The notes: generated by a model from the letters alone, not told the origin. A DNA stretch of 7,765 bases from an uncultured Anaerolineaceae bacterium (GCA_937907495.1 CALESS010000053.1:1-7765), one strand, 5' to 3'; shown: positions 1 through 5,923, numbered from the stretch's first letter. Program-made: numbers and translations.

Positions 1-214
1 CATCGGGCGGCTGCCGCTCTCCCTGGAATCGAACGCCGGGGTGGCCTCTGCCCTGCTCAACCTGCAGCGCTTCGACCTCGGGCTGGATTACTACCGGCGC
101 TTCCCGGAGCAGGTGCGCGCCGTCACCTCCGCCCAGGTCCTGGAAACCGCCCGCCGCTATTTGGACCCGGAACGGATGGTCATCGTCAGCTCCGGCCCGG
201 AAATACCAGAATAA
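1..214 (+). CDS. M16 (insulinase-like) peptidase, C-terminal fragment
   Basis: Only the last 70 codons are in the window; the reading frame enters at base 2 and ends with TAA at 212-214. The visible peptide starts IGRLPLSLESNAGVASALLN, continues through a 'LGLDYYRRFPEQVRAVT' stretch and ends 'ARRYLDPERMVIVSSGP' plus a short tail. This is the usual end of M16 zinc peptidases and their inactive partners: a GRL..SLES..G.A..L helix, a D-Y...(P) turn, then an 'A..YL.P.....V..GP' strand. The zinc-binding HxxEH motif lies in the N-terminal domain and is not visible, so I cannot say whether this subunit is catalytic. The stop codon is immediately followed by the acpS ATG with no gap, so the two are probably cotranscribed and coupled. 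The family is well supported; the substrate is unknown. Confidence 0.85.
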   Translation, partial: IGRLPLSLESNAGVASALLNLQRFDLGLDYYRRFPEQVRAVTSAQVLETARRYLDPERMVIVSSGPEIPE

Positions 215-592
215 ATGCCAACTTTACGCACCGGGATTGACCTGATTGAAATTTCCCGCCTGGAGGAATTGGACCTTTCCATCCGCCAGCGCTTCCTGGA
301 GCGCATCTTCACCCCGTTGGAATTGCAGCAGGCAGCTGGCTCTCTGCCCAGCCTGGCGGGGCGTTTTGCCGCCAAGGAAGCCGTGGCCAAAGCTTTGGGC
401 ACGGGCATTGGCCGCATAAGCTGGCAGGAAATTGAAATCCTGCGCGGGGCGGAGGGGGAACCCCAGCTCCATCTCAGTGGGCAAGCCCTCCAGGTGGCGC
501 AAATGCTGGGATTGGAGGTTTGGTCCATCAGCATTACCCATAACCGCACCACCGCTGCGGCAGTAGCCGTCGCCATGGGGGCAGCAAGGTGA
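215..592 (+). CDS. acpS: Holo-[acyl-carrier-protein] synthase
   Basis: AcpS transfers the 4'-phosphopantetheine arm of coenzyme A onto the conserved serine of acyl carrier protein, which activates it for fatty-acid synthesis in the cytoplasm. The 125-residue product has the normal length for the trimeric AcpS family. Diagnostic motifs are intact: GIDLIE at residues 7-12 with the Mg-binding Asp9, and FAAKEAVAKALGTG at 51-64 with the second metal ligand Glu55 and the CoA-binding lysines. Near the end is SISITHN at 104-110, followed by the alanine-rich strand AAAVAVA. The ATG directly follows the stop of the upstream peptidase gene with no clear Shine-Dalgarno, so translation probably depends on coupling. 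The 3' end overlaps the GTG start of the metallophosphoesterase by 4 bases. The function is secure from motif content. Confidence 0.95.
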   Translation: MPTLRTGIDLIEISRLEELDLSIRQRFLERIFTPLELQQAAGSLPSLAGRFAAKEAVAKALGTGIGRISWQEIEILRGAEGEPQLHLSGQALQVAQMLGLEVWSISITHNRTTAAAVAVAMGAAR

Positions 593-1263
593 ACATCCTG
601 GCCATTTCGGATGTTGAACTGGGTATCATTTACTCTCCGCACATTGCCAACCGCTTTCAGAACGTGGATGTGGTAATTTCTGCCGGAGATTTGCCCCATT
701 ATTACCTGGAATATATCGTCTCCACCCTCGATAAACCCCTCTATTACGTCTTTGGCAATCATTCCAACCAGCGCGAAAGCGGCCTGGAAACCCAGCGCGA
801 TAAACCCCAGGGCGCGCAAAACCTGCACCGCCGCAATATTCGAGATGCCAGCGGTCTGCTGCTGGCCGGCCTGGAAGGCAGCCTGAAGTACAATAACGGG
901 CCGTGCCAGTATACCCAGGGGGAATATTGGCGCATGGCCCTGCTGCTGGCTCCCTGGCTGCTGCTTAACCATTTGCGCTATGGCCGCTACCTGGATGTGT
1001 TTGTCAGCCACGCCGCCCCGGCGGGCATCCATGACCTGGATGATCTGCCGCACCGCGGCATCCGGGCTTTCAACTGGATCATCAAAGTCTTTCAGCCCGG
1101 CTTTTTGATCCATGGTCACATTCACCTTTATCGCAATGATATCGCCTGGTACACCCAGGTCGGCCCGACCACGGTGATCAACGCCTATGGTTACCGGGAA
1201 TTTGCTTATGAATTGCCGAAACCGCTGAAAAATCGGGGACGGAAAGGCAGGTTGAAAGGATGA
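589..1263 (+). CDS. Calcineurin-like metallophosphoesterase, DxE variant
   Basis: The 224-residue protein has the dimetal phosphoesterase core in order: ISDVE at residues 6-10, GD at 33-34, GNH at 56-58, SHAAP at 140-144 and GHIH at 176-179. Enzymes of this fold hydrolyse phosphomono- or phosphodiesters using two metal ions. In the first motif the usual D-x-H reads D8-V-E10, so one metal-binding histidine is replaced by glutamate. All other metal-site motifs are present, and I recall related Chloroflexi proteins carrying a similarly altered first motif, so this is probably a subfamily trait rather than decay. There is no signal peptide, so it is likely cytoplasmic. The start is GTG at 589, overlapping the acpS stop (GTGA); the end overlaps the next gene (ATGA). 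These 4-base overlaps suggest a translationally coupled operon. The substrate cannot be inferred. Confidence 0.85.
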   Translation: MNILAISDVELGIIYSPHIANRFQNVDVVISAGDLPHYYLEYIVSTLDKPLYYVFGNHSNQRESGLETQRDKPQGAQNLHRRNIRDASGLLLAGLEGSLKYNNGPCQYTQGEYWRMALLLAPWLLLNHLRYGRYLDVFVSHAAPAGIHDLDDLPHRGIRAFNWIIKVFQPGFLIHGHIHLYRNDIAWYTQVGPTTVINAYGYREFAYELPKPLKNRGRKGRLKG

Positions 1264-2243
1264 GCGAAGGAAAATCCACCATCAATGAACAGGCAGCCCG
1301 GGCGGACTTTGACGCCGCACTCAACAAGGGCTTTCGCCGCTCGTTAATTGCCTGGTTTACCAAGCGCAACAACGAATTGCTGCCCTTTGACGAGGTTCAG
1401 CGGGCATTGCCGCTCCACAGCCAGCACTACATCGGTATGCGCGAAATCGAGATGAAGAAAATTGTCGGCAGTGTGGGACGCTATCGGGATTTCGACCGGG
1501 TCTTCCTGCCGCGGCGCCGCGCCTTGCGCGAGCGCTGGGCGCGGATTGATGAGGCGCACTTACAGCAGATCCCCCTGCCGCCTATTGAAGCCTACAAACT
1601 GGGATCGGTTTATTTCGTGTTGGATGGCAACCACCGGGTTTCTGTGGCCCGGGAGCGGGGCCAGGAATTCATTGATGCCTATGTCATCGAGTTGGATGTG
1701 CCGTTTGAGGTGGAGGATGATACCGATATTGACGCTTTAATTCTCAAATCGGAAAAGGCGAACTTTGAGGAAACCAGCCGCTTGCTGCAAATTGTGCCCG
1801 AGGCAAAAATCGAATTCACCCTGCCCGGTGGTTATTTTAAGTTGGATGAACATATCCGCGTCCATGCTTATTTTATGGCCAACGAGCAAAGCCGCGAGGT
1901 CTCGTTTGAGGAGGGGGCGCGGGATTGGTACGATAATGTCTATATGCCGTTGGTGCGGGTGATCCGGTATTACAAGATCCTAGAACGGTTCCCGGGCCGC
2001 AGCGAGTCAGATTTGTACCTGTGGATCATTGACCACCTCTGGTATCTGCGCCAGGAGTTCGGTCAGGAAGTGAGCCTGGAACAGGCGGCGGCCGATTTCA
2101 CCGAGAGATTTTCCTACCAACCCTGGCGGGCCATTAAGGCATTTTTCCAGCGCATCTGGAGCCGCCTGCGGGGCGAGAAAACCCACCCGCGGCCTGGCGA
2201 AAAAAGCCCATCAGCGGGAGAGGGTGAGGACCCCCATCCATAG
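1260..2243 (+). CDS. ParB-like / DUF4032-like protein of unknown function
   Basis: This 327-residue soluble protein has a ParB/sulfiredoxin-like module at about residues 105-146: a PPIEAYKLG..YFVLDGNHRVSVARERG pattern with the G-x-H-R core at 123-126 (DGNHRVSVAR at 122-131). In ParB-fold proteins this patch binds a nucleotide. The second half contains GRSESDLYLWIIDHLWYLRQEFG at about 246-268, resembling the C-terminal domain I associate with DUF4032 proteins. It lacks an obvious helix-turn-helix, so a transcription factor role is not shown. The tail from about residue 305 is rich in P, G, K and E and is encoded by a repeat-like sequence, so it is probably acquired. The ATG overlaps the preceding gene's stop (ATGA), and its 3' end overlaps the convergent 77-residue gene by 33 bases. 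The fold is fairly likely; the function is unknown. Confidence 0.75.
   Translation: MSEGKSTINEQAARADFDAALNKGFRRSLIAWFTKRNNELLPFDEVQRALPLHSQHYIGMREIEMKKIVGSVGRYRDFDRVFLPRRRALRERWARIDEAHLQQIPLPPIEAYKLGSVYFVLDGNHRVSVARERGQEFIDAYVIELDVPFEVEDDTDIDALILKSEKANFEETSRLLQIVPEAKIEFTLPGGYFKLDEHIRVHAYFMANEQSREVSFEEGARDWYDNVYMPLVRVIRYYKILERFPGRSESDLYLWIIDHLWYLRQEFGQEVSLEQAAADFTERFSYQPWRAIKAFFQRIWSRLRGEKTHPRPGEKSPSAGEGEDPHP
2172..2240. repeat. Dispersed-repeat-like sequence at convergent gene ends
   Basis: This GC-rich stretch contains two imperfect direct copies of a 'ggcga(g/a)aaaa(c/g)cc' unit (starting near 2172 and 2196), followed on the minus strand by a CTCACCCTCTCCCGCTGATGGG-like sequence of the kind found at many sites in some bacterial genomes. 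It encodes the low-complexity tail of the ParB-like protein on the plus strand and the last five residues (LTLSR) of the 77-residue protein on the minus strand, and both stop codons fall in it. A short CCC/GGG stem followed by six T on the minus strand could act as a weak terminator. The identification as a dispersed repeat is by resemblance only. Confidence 0.45.
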
Positions 2244-2444
2244 GTGACCCGGCCGCAGGTGAGAATTGGGCCGAACGCGGATACCGCTGGTTTGCCCGAC
2301 TCTCCCGGGCAATTCGGAAGGATGAACGTAGCAGATGTTGGGCTTTTGGCCGAACTTGTTATTGTAATACGCAGCCGCCCGGCGGATCTTGGTCGCCAGG
2401 TCACAGCGGGGGTCCGTGTCACACCATAACATCCCGGTTTGCAT
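2211..2444 (-). CDS. Conserved hypothetical protein, 77 residues
   Basis: The start ATG (2442-2444) is chosen because a strong Shine-Dalgarno AAGGAG (2451-2456) lies 6 bases upstream; the longer reading frame to 2552 runs through a hairpin and lacks such a site. The product is small, basic and soluble, with no membrane segment. It has a helical ATKIRRAAAYYNNKFGQKP stretch (residues 17-35), then NICYVHPSELP (36-46) and GIRVRPN..LRPGHLWMGV (54-72). I recognise the layout (helix, 'N.CYVHP', 'V.P', terminal 'WxGV') as a small conserved hypothetical protein seen in Chloroflexi, but no function is known to me. The final LTLSR appears to come from the repeat-like DNA. It follows the degenerate-ATPase gene on the same strand with a 77-base gap containing a hairpin, so the two are probably cotranscribed. 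Confidence 0.8.
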   Translation of the reverse strand: MQTGMLWCDTDPRCDLATKIRRAAAYYNNKFGQKPNICYVHPSELPGRVGQTSGIRVRPNSHLRPGHLWMGVLTLSR

Positions 2445-2450
2445 GGTTCT

Positions 2451-2456
2451 CTCCTT
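2451..2456 (-). promoter_or_regulatory. Ribosome-binding site of the 77-residue gene
   Basis: On the minus strand the sequence reads AAGGAG-agaacc-ATG, a near-ideal Shine-Dalgarno with a 6-base spacer. It decides the start at 2444 over the in-frame upstream ATG at 2552. Confidence 0.85.
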
Positions 2457-2484
2457 AATCGTCTGATGATTCAACAGGTAGCGC

Positions 2485-2514
2485 ACCACCTTGCTTATGG
2501 CTGGGCAAGGTGGT
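2485..2514. repeat. Perfect 10-bp inverted repeat (intergenic hairpin)
   Basis: ACCACCTTGC (2485-2494) and GCAAGGTGGT (2505-2514) form a perfect 10-bp stem with a 10-base loop. It sits between the stop of the degenerate-ATPase gene and the ribosome-binding site of the 77-residue gene. No T-run follows on either strand, so it is not a classic intrinsic terminator. It could be an mRNA-processing or stability hairpin that sets different expression of the two genes, a protein-binding site, or a remnant of a small mobile repeat. Confidence 0.7.
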
Positions 2515-2521
2515 TGGCTGA

Positions 2522-3325
2522 TTAGAGATTGGGAGTCCAGAAAGGAATCCAACTATTCTCACTGCGAACGATAAATTCCCGCTCGGCGTCAAAATCTTCC
2601 GTCTCCAAACCGGAGAATGAGGAGAGATGAAAGGCGTTACTGTTGGACATGCGGCCAAAGATGCGGGTGCGGATATGCTGAATGACCTCGGGCATCTCCA
2701 GTGCCGCTTCCGATGACAGGCTGACCACCGGGCGGATGCCGAATTGCGGTCCATACTGGCATAACCAGATGAAATTGCTGCGCACATTGGCATCCACTCC
2801 CTCCAGAAAGTCCGCCTCATCCAGGAAGAGCAGGGTATTGGCTCCCAGGCGGCGGCCAAAGGAGCGCTCCTCGGCGAGCAAGGCCAGGTGCAAAATCCAA
2901 TCGCTGGCTTTGGAACTGTTGCTGCCCAGTCGCGCCAAAAGGTGGCTGGCATTCTTTCCATCCTCCAGGAAGGATTTCCAATTCTCCTCGGCGGAATGAA
3001 TGACGCTAAATTTGAATTCCGTGGGTGCGTTGCGGTCAACGCTGGATTCGATCATTAATTGGGCGAGATCGGTGCGGGATCGGGCATCATCCGAGAGAAG
3101 CAGGATGGCTCCGTTGCCCGGCTTTGCCAACTGGATCAGCATGGGATAGCCATCTTCACACACGCCCAGGAAGCAGTTCATCTCCGGCAGCGTGGCAAAA
3201 CCCTGCCGGGCTTCCTCCAATGTATACGTTTCCGGGTCATATCTTTCAACCATGGCAGGCGGGGTAGGGTAAAGGCCGGGTGTCTGCAAGGTCCTGGAGA
3301 TGCGATCCAATAAACCGGTGAGCAT
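2522..3325 (-). CDS. FtsK/HerA-like ATPase domain protein lacking a P-loop
   Basis: The 267-residue protein (270 if the upstream ATG at 3334 is used; numbering here is for the 270-residue form) has a clear Walker B-like strand TLLFLDEADFL (167-177). It is followed by QYGPQFGIRPVVSLSSEAALEMPEVIQHIRTRIFGRMS, which matches in pattern the 'GR..GIH..LATQRP..DVI...I..N...RI.F..SS' segment after Walker B in FtsK/SpoIIIE-type translocases. Where the Walker A should be, the sequence is AILLLSDDARSRTDLAQLM (76-94): it keeps the strand-loop-helix layout but has no GxxxxGK[ST]. ATP hydrolysis is therefore doubtful. I favour the second ATG (3325) because AAAGGATGATC, a near match to the full anti-Shine-Dalgarno complement, lies 8 bases before it, while it is too close to the first ATG. 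The role is unknown; partner binding or regulation is conceivable. Confidence 0.7.
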   Translation of the reverse strand: MLTGLLDRISRTLQTPGLYPTPPAMVERYDPETYTLEEARQGFATLPEMNCFLGVCEDGYPMLIQLAKPGNGAILLLSDDARSRTDLAQLMIESSVDRNAPTEFKFSVIHSAEENWKSFLEDGKNASHLLARLGSNSSKASDWILHLALLAEERSFGRRLGANTLLFLDEADFLEGVDANVRSNFIWLCQYGPQFGIRPVVSLSSEAALEMPEVIQHIRTRIFGRMSNSNAFHLSSFSGLETEDFDAEREFIVRSENSWIPFWTPNL

Positions 3326-3358
3326 GGGGATCATCCTTTCAAAACAAACGAGTAAGAA

Positions 3359-3378
3359 ATTAGAATATATATTCTAAT
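3359..3378. promoter_or_regulatory. 20-bp perfect palindrome, probable repressor operator
   Basis: ATTAGAATATATATTCTAAT is an exact 20-bp palindrome. It begins at the predicted transcription start of the minus-strand promoter and covers roughly +1 to +20, a position where a bound dimeric repressor would block initiation. The TTAGAAT/ATTCTAA arms recall Fur/PerR-type arms but are separated by 4 bases rather than 1; MarR- or TetR-type dimers are also possible. No regulator gene is in the window. As RNA it would form a 5'-terminal hairpin, an alternative role. Confidence 0.7.
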
Positions 3379-3384
3379 GAAGTT

Positions 3385-3413
3385 ATTATGATAGGTATTT
3401 TGTTCTATGTCAA
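3385..3413 (-). promoter_or_regulatory. Sigma70-type promoter for the degenerate-ATPase unit
   Basis: On the minus strand a perfect -35 TTGACA (3413-3408) is followed after exactly 17 bases by -10 CATAAT (3390-3385), five of six matches to TATAAT. The transcription start is predicted near 3378, giving a leader of about 53 nt to the ATG at 3325. The surrounding DNA is AT-rich in an otherwise GC-rich window. Confidence 0.8.
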
Positions 3414-3543
3414 GGGTGATTCAGCCTGTATCCTGGGCCATTTTTCCAGATTAAGGGATATCCCGAATTTATATTTCGCCTGCCCTGCCCCGGGGGACAA
3501 TGCCAATCGGTATGGCTGGCTTTCGCGCTCTGCCCGCCCGCTG

Positions 3544-3552
3544 TGGTAGAAT
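3544..3552 (+). promoter_or_regulatory. Extended -10 promoter of the flippase-like gene
   Basis: TGGTAGAAT is a TGn extended -10 (TAGAAT at 3547-3552). Seven bases (3553-3559) separate it from the ATG at 3560, so transcription would start at or next to the A of the start codon. No good -35 is seen, as is common for extended -10 promoters. There is no Shine-Dalgarno between the -10 and the ATG, which is consistent with a leaderless mRNA. Confidence 0.6.
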
Positions 3553-3559
3553 CGGACTC

Positions 3560-4612
3560 ATGAAACGATGGCAGTTTTGGGTTGGCGTAATCATCAGTGT
3601 GGCCTTTTTAGCCTGGGCGCTTTCAAAATTGCATTTGGGCGAGGTCTGGCAGGATATCAAAACCGCTAAATTCATCTGGCTGTTGCCGGGTGTGGCGGCT
3701 TATTTTTTGGGGGTCATTGTGCGATCCTGGCGTTGGCATTACATGCTGCGCCCCCTCAAGAAAATCTCCACCTGGAAGATGTTCCCCGTGGTTGCGATTG
3801 GCTATTTTGGCAACAACGTCTACCCGGCGCGGGCCGGCGAAGTCTTGCGGGCATACGTCTTGCGCAAGCGCGAGGGGGTGCCGATCTCGGCTTCCCTGGC
3901 AACGGTGATCGTAGAGCGCATCTTCGATGGGGTGGTGATGCTGGCCTTTGTCTTCCTCAACCTGGGGCAGCTAACCGGCCTGACCCAGCAATCCGGCTTC
4001 CTTGGCGATATCCGCACCCTGGCGATTGTGGGCGGGGCGGTTTTCCTGGGTGCCCTGCTGGTTTTTCTGCTGGCGGCAATGTTCCCCCAGGTGGCGGAAC
4101 GTATCTTGCGCGGGGTCATCCAGCGTTTGCTGCCGGCCCGCATCCGCGAGAAAACCCTTGCCATCGGTCTCAAATTCCTCACCGGGCTGGAAAGCCTGCG
4201 CACACCGCAGACCGCCCTGATGATCTTCCTGACCTCGGTCGTCATCTGGCTGTTTGAAACCCTCAAATATTGGTTTGTGATGCACGCCTTCCCCGGGCTG
4301 GCGGTCAGCTTCTTCGCCCTGATGTTGATGAACGGCATTGTCAACCTGGCGACCACCCTGCCCTCCGCACCGGGCTACATCGGCACGTTTGATGCCCCCG
4401 GCATTGCCGTGCTGACGGCCTATGGCGTGGGTGTGGAACTGGCGACCGCCTATACCCTGGTGCTGCATGCCGCCCTCTGGCTGCCGATCACCCTGCTGGG
4501 AGCCTATTACTTCAGCCGGGAGGGGTTGAAATGGAGCCAGGACTTCCGCCAGGCGGTGGATGCCGAGCGCACCCCCCTTCCCCCCACCCCCCTCCCCTCC
4601 GAAAAGGACTAA
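3560..4612 (+). CDS. Flippase-like integral membrane protein (LPG_synthase_TM / UPF0104 family)
   Basis: The 350-residue protein has about eight hydrophobic segments, near residues 5-22, 38-56, 76-90, 124-136, 153-174, 219-240, 248-266 and 280-317. Family hallmarks are present: GNNVYPARAGEVLRAYVL at 84-101 (the N..P.R.GE..R motif), the ERIFDG motif at 119-124, and LPSAPGYIGTFD at 267-278. This family is related to the flippase half of lysyl-phosphatidylglycerol synthase (MprF) and includes proteins proposed to move lipid-linked molecules across the membrane. The start at 3560 is preferred to the ATG at 3500: the protein then begins MKRWQFWVGVIIS, directly entering the first membrane helix, and a promoter sits between the two. 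The C-terminus RTPLPPTPLPSEKD is a low-complexity, repeat-derived tail. The oxidoreductase gene starts 6 bases later, suggesting cotranscription. The transported substrate is unknown. Confidence 0.88.
   Translation: MKRWQFWVGVIISVAFLAWALSKLHLGEVWQDIKTAKFIWLLPGVAAYFLGVIVRSWRWHYMLRPLKKISTWKMFPVVAIGYFGNNVYPARAGEVLRAYVLRKREGVPISASLATVIVERIFDGVVMLAFVFLNLGQLTGLTQQSGFLGDIRTLAIVGGAVFLGALLVFLLAAMFPQVAERILRGVIQRLLPARIREKTLAIGLKFLTGLESLRTPQTALMIFLTSVVIWLFETLKYWFVMHAFPGLAVSFFALMLMNGIVNLATTLPSAPGYIGTFDAPGIAVLTAYGVGVELATAYTLVLHAALWLPITLLGAYYFSREGLKWSQDFRQAVDAERTPLPPTPLPSEKD
4571..4604. repeat. C-rich dispersed-repeat tail with template-strand G-quadruplex motif
   Basis: The plus strand reads C6-TT-C6-A-C6-T-C4 from 4572 to 4597. 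The minus (template) strand therefore has four runs of at least four G with loops of 1, 1 and 2 bases, a very strong intramolecular G-quadruplex pattern. It encodes the final TPLPPTPLPS of the membrane protein, a peptide signature of dispersed repeats found at gene ends in several bacterial phyla. The end of the element (AAAAGGA, 4602-4608) also supplies a usable Shine-Dalgarno, 10 bases before the next ATG. Confidence 0.65.
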
Positions 4613-4618
4613 CCAACC

Positions 4619-5914
4619 ATGCAAATTGCGATTCTGGGTGCTGGCATTGGCGGCATGGCTGCCGCATACGACCTGGTGAAAGCCGGACATGAAGTCACCA
4701 TCCTGGAAGGTGCGGATCATCCGGGCGGCCTGGCGGGCGGTTTCAAAGAGCCGGGCTGGCAATCCTCGGTGGAAAATTTTTACCACCACTGGTTTCAGAC
4801 GGACAGCCACATCCTCGGCCTGATGGAAGAGGTGGGCTTGCGGCAGAAGGTGTTCTTCCCCCGCCCCAAGACCGTGATGTACTACAAGGAAAAGTTCTAC
4901 CCGCTGGATTCCCCGCTGGCGGCTCTCAAATTCCCCGGATATTCGTTTCCGGATATGGTGCGCTTTGGCCTGGTAGGCGTATATTTGCGCTACCTGGCTG
5001 CCTGGCAGCCGCTGGAAAAAGTGACCGCCCACGATTGGATGCGCCGCTGGTTCGGCGAGAATCTTTACCACTTGCAATGGGAGCCGATGCTGCAGGGTAA
5101 GTTTGGCCCGCACTACAAAGAGGTCAACATGGCCTGGTTCTGGGCACGGCTGAAGGCCCGCACCACCCGCCTGGGCACCTACCAGGGGGGCTTTCAGGCC
5201 TTTGCAGATGAATTCGCCGAGATCCTCAGCGGGCTGGGCGTGAAGATCCTCTACAATACGCGAGTCCAGGGCATCCGCCCGGCTGAAAACGGCCTGACCA
5301 TTCTGCTGGAGCGCGGCGAGCTGGCCTTTGACCGGGTACTTTCCACCACCTCCCCGGCCCAAATGGCCAAACTGGCGCCCGATCTGCCGCAAAGTTACCT
5401 CGCCGGGCTGCTGAATCTCAAGAGCATGGGCGCGGTGGTGCTGATCCTGGCGCTCAAGCACCAGCTCTCCCCGGAAGGGTATTACTGGTATAACCTGCCC
5501 AAGGCTGCCGGCTTCCCCTTCCTGGCGCTGGTGGAGCATACCAACTTCGTCCCGGCGGAACAATTTGGCGGCGATCACATTATCTACTGCGGAGACTACC
5601 TTGACCCGAGCCACGAGTACTTCTCCCTTAGCCAGGAGGAGTTGCTGCAGCGTTTCCTTCCCAGCTTCACCCGCATCAACCCGGCCTTCCAGCCGGATTG
5701 GGTGCGCAAAGCCTGGTTGAAAAAGACTCCGTACGCCCAGCCGGTTCCGCTGCTCAACCACTCGCGCAACATCCCGACCATCACCACCCCGCTGCCCGGC
5801 CTGTATTACGCCAGCATGAGCCAGGTTTACCCCTGGGACCGCGGCACCAACTTTGCGGTGGAAATTGGCCGCAAGGCCGCCCGGGAAATCTTAAAAAACG
5901 CGTCCGCCGGGTGA
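4619..5914 (+). CDS. FAD-dependent oxidoreductase (amine oxidase / protoporphyrinogen oxidase-like)
   Basis: The 431-residue protein opens with a dinucleotide-binding fold: GAGIGG at residues 7-12, Glu30 at the end of the second strand to bind the FAD ribose, and HPGGLAGG at 34-41. It ends with the family's C-terminal FAD motif, YPWDRGTNFAVEIGRKAA, within about the last 30 residues. This is the layout of NAD(P)-binding Rossmann-like/amino-oxidase proteins such as protoporphyrinogen oxidase, phytoene desaturase and UDP-galactopyranose mutase relatives. There is no signal peptide or membrane segment. The substrate is unclear: the neighbour is a lipid flippase-like protein, so a lipid or lipid-linked sugar is plausible, but assignment to haem or carotenoid synthesis is not supported. 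ATG at 4619 follows a repeat-derived AAAAGGA with a 10-base spacer. The flippase-like gene ends 6 bases upstream. Confidence 0.85.
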   Translation: MQIAILGAGIGGMAAAYDLVKAGHEVTILEGADHPGGLAGGFKEPGWQSSVENFYHHWFQTDSHILGLMEEVGLRQKVFFPRPKTVMYYKEKFYPLDSPLAALKFPGYSFPDMVRFGLVGVYLRYLAAWQPLEKVTAHDWMRRWFGENLYHLQWEPMLQGKFGPHYKEVNMAWFWARLKARTTRLGTYQGGFQAFADEFAEILSGLGVKILYNTRVQGIRPAENGLTILLERGELAFDRVLSTTSPAQMAKLAPDLPQSYLAGLLNLKSMGAVVLILALKHQLSPEGYYWYNLPKAAGFPFLALVEHTNFVPAEQFGGDHIIYCGDYLDPSHEYFSLSQEELLQRFLPSFTRINPAFQPDWVRKAWLKKTPYAQPVPLLNHSRNIPTITTPLPGLYYASMSQVYPWDRGTNFAVEIGRKAAREILKNASAG

Positions 5915-5923
5915 TTCACATTC

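Noticed and set aside
157..1125. A 322-codon open frame on the minus strand
   Set aside because: It lies opposite acpS and the metallophosphoesterase, whose motifs are unambiguous; its translation is low-complexity and matches no family. It is a GC-rich shadow frame.
3457..3466. GGGATATCCC palindrome in the divergent intergenic region
   Set aside because: Only 10 bp, not placed on a promoter I could identify; such short palindromes are common by chance.
3500..3559. N-terminal extension of the flippase-like protein from ATG 3500
   Set aside because: The added 20 residues contain the extended -10 promoter sequence and no family similarity; starting at 3560 places the first membrane helix at the usual position.
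3971..5761. A 596-codon open frame on the minus strand
   Set aside because: It spans parts of the flippase-like and oxidoreductase genes in antisense; composition (H, G, Q and R rich) is typical of antisense translation of GC-rich genes and no domain is visible.
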